Below are positions 23,509-26,338 of a stretch of 26,338 bases of DNA, piece by piece. The DNA is from an uncultured Clostridium sp. (GTDB lineage Bacteria > Bacillota > Clostridia > TANB77 > CAG-508). Location: positions 1-26,338 of the forward strand of contig CABUKD010000030.1 of NCBI GenBank assembly GCA_902492105.1, written 5' to 3'. The position numbers were made by a program, and so were the translations under genes. Below the pieces are notes generated by a model. It searched no databases. It was not told the origin of the DNA and saw nothing but the letters and a program-made list of their open reading frames with translations. Each line of letters opens with the position of its first letter. Within the stretch, counting starts at the first letter, position 1.

Positions 23509-23880
23509 TTATCTTTCTTCTTGCTCCATTTGTCCAGTTTGTGCATTTTTTCTTTTTTCTGCTATTCTTTGCCTTCCATTTGGTGTTGGTGCCAGTTTAT
23601 CAATATTTTTTAGTAAAACTCTTGCCTTACTTACATCTCTTTTTCCATCATATTCGTCTATAAATCTTTGCAAAAATCTTTTAATTACTGCAGTGTTACG
23701 ATGAGCAACCAAAGTATTATCCACTCTCATTCTTGTACTAATACCTAATTTTTTTCCAAGTTCATGAATATCTTGACCATTCACATTTGGAAATACAGCT
23801 TGTATTTCTCCCACTTTCATTCCTATTCTTAACATATATTCTATATATTCACTAAGCATTTCATTTTTCTTTAATGACAT
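23509..23880 (-). CDS. Uncharacterised basic protein with helical N-terminus
   Basis: The 123-residue protein starts at the ATG at 23880, with AAGGAGG seven bases upstream; the frame remains open to 24354 but the extra part crosses a promoter, a repeat and the VanW gene antisense, so it is not coding. It begins MSLKKNEMLSEYIEYMLRIG. VGEIQAVFPNVNGQDIHELGKKLGIST (23-49) could form a helix-turn-helix-like fold, and the remainder is rich in Arg and Lys (RVDNTLVAHRNTAVIKRFLQ, then RQRIAEKRKNAQ). It ends in acidic QMEQEER. A nucleic-acid-binding role is a guess. The promoter is at 23909-23937, and the small membrane protein gene follows. Confidence 0.75.
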   Translation of the reverse strand: MSLKKNEMLSEYIEYMLRIGMKVGEIQAVFPNVNGQDIHELGKKLGISTRMRVDNTLVAHRNTAVIKRFLQRFIDEYDGKRDVSKARVLLKNIDKLAPTPNGRQRIAEKRKNAQTGQMEQEER

Positions 23881-23908
23881 TTTTCTTCCTCCTTGTTTTA
23901 GCTTAAGT

Positions 23909-23937
23909 AGTATAGCACAAGATGGAAAAAAACACAA
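23909..23937 (-). promoter_or_regulatory. Sigma-A promoter of the 123-residue protein gene
   Basis: TTGTGT and TATACT are 17 bp apart on the minus strand, with TGC before the -10 box. A 9-bp inverted repeat (AACACAATA at 23931-23939, TATTGTGTT at 23946-23954) covers the -35 box and could be an operator. Confidence 0.55.
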
Positions 23938-23971
23938 TAAGTAAATATTGTGTTTGTAATATTTTCTAATT

Positions 23972-24000
23972 TTGTCAAAATTCTCCGTCCCCATTGACAC
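23972..24000 (-). repeat. Third copy of the GGGGACGGAGA REP-like unit
   Basis: Read on the minus strand, the 29 bp begin GTGTCAATGGGGACGGAG and end AATTTTGACAA, nearly identical to the units at 5959-5987 and 6003-6031. It stands alone in the divergent spacer between the 123-residue protein gene and the VanW gene. Confidence 0.85.
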
Positions 24001-24041
24001 TTTTTCAAAATTTTTCTTTACAATTTTGTTAAAAATAGGCT

Positions 24042-24070
24042 TCATATTTTTTATTTTTTTATCCATACTA
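24042..24070 (+). promoter_or_regulatory. Sigma-G-like promoter of the VanW-family gene
   Basis: CATACTA (24064-24070) matches the B. subtilis sigma-G -10 preference exactly. TCATA (24042-24046) lies 17 bp upstream and matches GHATR at four of five positions. The start near 24077 is about 14 bp before the AAAGGAG ribosome binding site. No good sigma-A pair is seen here. Confidence 0.5.
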
Positions 24071-24102
24071 TTATTGAAAATAAAAAATAAAAGGAGCCAA
24101 AT

Positions 24103-24819
24103 ATGAAGAAATATATTATTGCTATAATAGCTTTTCTTATCATAATTGGTGTTGTTTTCTTTGTTTATTTTAATAAATTTCAAAATTCTTCTCCTACACC
24201 AGGAACAAGAATGAGAACTAATACCCAAATTTCTAATAATGAAGATACAAATAGCGCTAGTAATAATACTACTAATAACAACAATTTTAAATCTAATGCA
24301 AATGATAATACCACTAACTCTAACGATGACAAAAAAATAGTTTCTGAAACACAAACCAAAGAAAAAGAAATTGCAAAATTTTCTACTGACATTTTAGTTG
24401 ATGATGAAAACAGGGATAATAACTTAAAATTAACTGCTTCTAAAATTAACAATACCATTGTAAAAAATGGTGAAAGCTTTTCTTTTAATGATGTTGTTGG
24501 AAATCCTACTCCACAAAAAGGTTATGAAAAAGCTGGTATTATTGTAGATGGCAAAAAAGAAAAAGGCTATGGTGGAGGAAATTGTCAAGTAAGTACCACT
24601 TTATATGATGCTGTTTTAAAAGTAGATGGTCTTAAAGTAACAGAAAGACATGAACATGGTAAAGATGTTGGTTATGTAGAAGAAGGCAAAGATGCTACTG
24701 TTGTTTATGATGAATTAGATTTAAAATTTGAAAATAATACAGGTTATGATATTAAAATTAAAGCAGAGGTTACTTCAAAAGAAGTAATTGTAAGAATTAT
24801 GAAAATTACAACTGTTTAA
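24103..24819 (+). CDS. VanW family membrane-anchored protein
   Basis: The 238-residue protein has an N-terminal transmembrane anchor (about 4-23), a Ser/Thr/Asn-rich linker (25-90) and a VanW domain (about 91-236). Family features are FSTDI (93-97), GESFSFNDVVGNPTPQKGY (123-141) and the strongly conserved GGGNCQVSTTLYDAVL (157-172). VanW proteins occur near vancomycin resistance genes and in spore-formers; the biochemical role is unknown. No resistance genes are nearby, so a general wall or spore-envelope role is more likely. AAAGGAG lies six bases before the ATG. A sigma-G-like promoter upstream suggests forespore expression. The DacF-like gene follows after 150 bp. Confidence 0.88.
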   Translation: MKKYIIAIIAFLIIIGVVFFVYFNKFQNSSPTPGTRMRTNTQISNNEDTNSASNNTTNNNNFKSNANDNTTNSNDDKKIVSETQTKEKEIAKFSTDILVDDENRDNNLKLTASKINNTIVKNGESFSFNDVVGNPTPQKGYEKAGIIVDGKKEKGYGGGNCQVSTTLYDAVLKVDGLKVTERHEHGKDVGYVEEGKDATVVYDELDLKFENNTGYDIKIKAEVTSKEVIVRIMKITTV

Positions 24820-24929
24820 AAATTGATTTTGTTCCATTTATAATTTATACTTTATAATTTATATTTTATCCAAAATCTCGCTTAGAATTTTAAATTTTAA
24901 GCCAAAATGGGTATAAATTAAAAATTCTT

Positions 24930-24962
24930 CAAATACAATTTAGTAATTCTTGTATTTGGAGG
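24930..24962 (+). promoter_or_regulatory. Stem-loop touching the ribosome binding site of the DacF-like gene
   Basis: CAAATACAA (24930-24938) pairs with TTGTATTTG (24950-24958); the last base is the first G of the GGAGG site (24958-24962). GTATA at 24911-24915 with AATACAA at 24932-24938 is a weak forespore-type promoter alternative for the same DNA. Confidence 0.35.
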
Positions 24963-24969
24963 ATTTTTT

Positions 24970-26244
24970 ATGGTACAAAATAAATTTTATTTTAAAGTAT
25001 TTTTATTATGTTTTACACTACTGTTTTTAACAGCAAATATTCTATTTTTCATTATGAATATCTCCTATGCTTCTGATACTTTATATGTATGGTCTACAGA
25101 AACAAAACCTTTAAATGAAACACAAACAACGAATGCGAATTTAAATACTAGTTTGGTAAATACACAGTCTACAGATTTAGCATTACAATCCGGTGGTGCT
25201 GTTTTAATTGAACAACATTCTGGAAAAGTTTTGTATAATCATAATATGCATGAAAAATTAAGACCTGCTAGTGTAACCAAGGTTATGACTCTTTTGCTTA
25301 TTATGGAGCAAATAGATTCTGGCAAATTAAGTTATACAGATAAAATTCCATGTTCTGAAAATGCTGCTGGTATGGGTGGATCTCAAATTTGGCTTGATGT
25401 AAAAGAAGAACTAACTGTAGATGAAATGTTAAAAGCTATTTGTGTTGTTTCTGCTAATGATTGTACAGTTGCTATGGCAGAATATATTGCAGGTTCTGAA
25501 GAAGCTTTTGTACAAAGAATGAATGAAAAGGCAAAAGAACTTGGTATGAATGATACTACTTTTAAAAATTGCCATGGTATTGATGAAGATGGGCATGTTA
25601 CTTCCGCTTATGATATTGCTTTAATGTCAAGAGAATTGCTTAATAATCATCCAGATATTACAAAGTATACTACTATTTATATGGATACTTTAAGAGATGG
25701 AAAATCTGAGCTTGTAAATACCAATAAATTAATTCGTAACTATAAAGGTGCTACAGGTCTAAAAACGGGCTCTACCTCTGTTGCTTTATATAACTTATCT
25801 GCTAGTGCTACTCGTGATGATTTATCTTTAATAGCAGTAATTATGAAAGCTCCTTCTACTAAAGTTCGTTTTGAAGAAGCTCAAAAATTACTAGACTATG
25901 GATTTAGCAATTTTCAGTATAAAAAATTAGCTTCTAAAAATGATATTTTAAAACAAGTATCTGTCGGAAAAGGTGTTTCTAATGCTGTAAATGCTGTATT
26001 AGAACAAGATACAGGTGTATTAATACAAAAAGGGCAAGATGGTAATATTTCTCAAACACTTAACATACCAGAAAATGTTTCTGCCCCTATTTCCAAAGGG
26101 CAAAAACTTGGGGAAATTACTTATACTTTAAATAATGAAGAAATTGCCAAAGTAAATATTATTGCAGAAACAGATGTAGCTAAAAATACATTTATAAATG
26201 TGGTGAATAATATTTATCAAAATTGGGTTCGTAGTTTAAGATAA
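24970..26244 (+). CDS. DacF-like D-alanyl-D-alanine carboxypeptidase (S11 family penicillin-binding protein)
   Basis: The enzyme removes the terminal D-Ala from peptidoglycan stem peptides outside the membrane. The 424-residue protein has a signal peptide or anchor (about 5-34), a linker, and the S11 catalytic domain. Motifs are SVTK (101-104, nucleophile Ser101), SAN (161-163) and KTG (265-267). GLKTGSTSVALYNLSASATRD is typical of sporulation DacF/DacB proteins. A PBP5-type C-terminal beta domain (about 325-410) and an amphipathic end (VVNNIYQNWVRSL) suit peripheral membrane attachment. GGAGG lies seven bases before the ATG. It follows the VanW gene and ends at a strong hairpin. Sporulation assignment is inferred from the sequence type and its neighbour; a vegetative role is not excluded. 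Confidence 0.93.
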   Translation: MVQNKFYFKVFLLCFTLLFLTANILFFIMNISYASDTLYVWSTETKPLNETQTTNANLNTSLVNTQSTDLALQSGGAVLIEQHSGKVLYNHNMHEKLRPASVTKVMTLLLIMEQIDSGKLSYTDKIPCSENAAGMGGSQIWLDVKEELTVDEMLKAICVVSANDCTVAMAEYIAGSEEAFVQRMNEKAKELGMNDTTFKNCHGIDEDGHVTSAYDIALMSRELLNNHPDITKYTTIYMDTLRDGKSELVNTNKLIRNYKGATGLKTGSTSVALYNLSASATRDDLSLIAVIMKAPSTKVRFEEAQKLLDYGFSNFQYKKLASKNDILKQVSVGKGVSNAVNAVLEQDTGVLIQKGQDGNISQTLNIPENVSAPISKGQKLGEITYTLNNEEIAKVNIIAETDVAKNTFINVVNNIYQNWVRSLR

Positions 26245-26280
26245 GAAACTGTGCGAGGCGTAAACGCCTCGCACAGTTTC
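26245..26280 (+). terminator. GC-rich terminator hairpin after the DacF-like gene
   Basis: GAAACTGTGCGAGGCG pairs perfectly over 16 bp with its complement around TAAA, immediately after the stop codon. The T-run is poor (TTGTC follows). Its GC content is far above the surroundings. Confidence 0.75.
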
Positions 26281-26338
26281 TTGTCAGACTGTTGACAAAG
26301 TTCAAAAAATTTTGTTAATAGTCTTTTCTTTTGGCATA

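Noticed and set aside
23509..24354. 281-residue version of the 123-residue protein
   Set aside because: The N-terminal half is antisense to the VanW gene and crosses a repeat and a promoter; AAGGAGG precedes the ATG at 23880.

Overview
The window reads as AT-rich chromosome of a spore-forming, Gram-positive Clostridia-type bacterium, probably an uncultured gut lineage. Signs are A/T-rich codon use, strong GGAGG ribosome binding sites, sigma-A promoters with TTGACA/TATAAT boxes, an H-type small acid-soluble spore protein, a VanW-family protein, a dacF-like D-Ala-D-Ala carboxypeptidase and a dockerin-bearing surface enzyme. Taxonomy below class level is inference. Most of the window is ordinary housekeeping sequence. 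The less ordinary parts are a small phage/toxin-like islet beside a tRNA gene, two families of palindromic dispersed repeats, a cell-surface operon, and several cis-regulatory arrangements.

Layout. 1-1381 (-): 5' part of a large pseudopilin-like surface protein with fibronectin III/Ig-like domains, cut by the window edge. 1382-1817: AT-rich non-coding DNA with a (CT)10 microsatellite. 1818-5881 (-): a UPF0182 membrane protein and the SRP receptor ftsY. 5959-6031: a head-to-head pair of REP-like palindromes. 6039-7645: a divergent pair, a phage-type membrane protein (-) and a Fic-domain protein (+), separated by promoters and an operator-like palindrome. 7701-7776 (-): tRNA-Thr(CGT). 7890-11722 (-): a two-gene surface operon, a glucosaminidase with SH3 domains and dockerin followed by a membrane-anchored protein with cadherin-like sandwich domains. 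11991-12167 (-): a cysteine-rich mini membrane protein. 12309-14759 (+): a U32 peptidase-family protein. 14796-15104 (-): an RNHCP zinc protein. 15122-15239: a second palindromic repeat family. 15226-16869 (-): a TGS/uridine-kinase-like nucleoside kinase preceded by a 10-codon leader ORF. 17085-17258 (+): sspH-like spore protein, convergent with an acyltransferase (17334-18482, -). 18618-22710 (-): mutS and miaB. 22825-23025 (-): rpmE (L31). 23239-23880 (-): two small uncharacterised genes. 23972-24000: a third copy of the first repeat. 24103-26244 (+): a VanW-family protein and a DacF-like carboxypeptidase, closed by a GC-rich hairpin.

How the parts fit. Translation, protein targeting and DNA repair genes (ftsY, miaB, mutS, rpmE, tRNA-Thr) form the conserved backbone. 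A second theme is envelope and spore biology: the SASP, VanW-like and DacF-like genes, with sigma-G-like promoter matches upstream of the first two, and the dockerin/cadherin surface operon. I see no complete insertion sequence, CRISPR array or recognisable riboswitch. No clearly new multi-gene defence or biosynthetic system is evident. The best leads are the divergent Fic/phage-protein islet, the repeat that supplies the end of the nucleoside kinase gene, the leader ORF with an ATGA overlap, and the dockerin operon.
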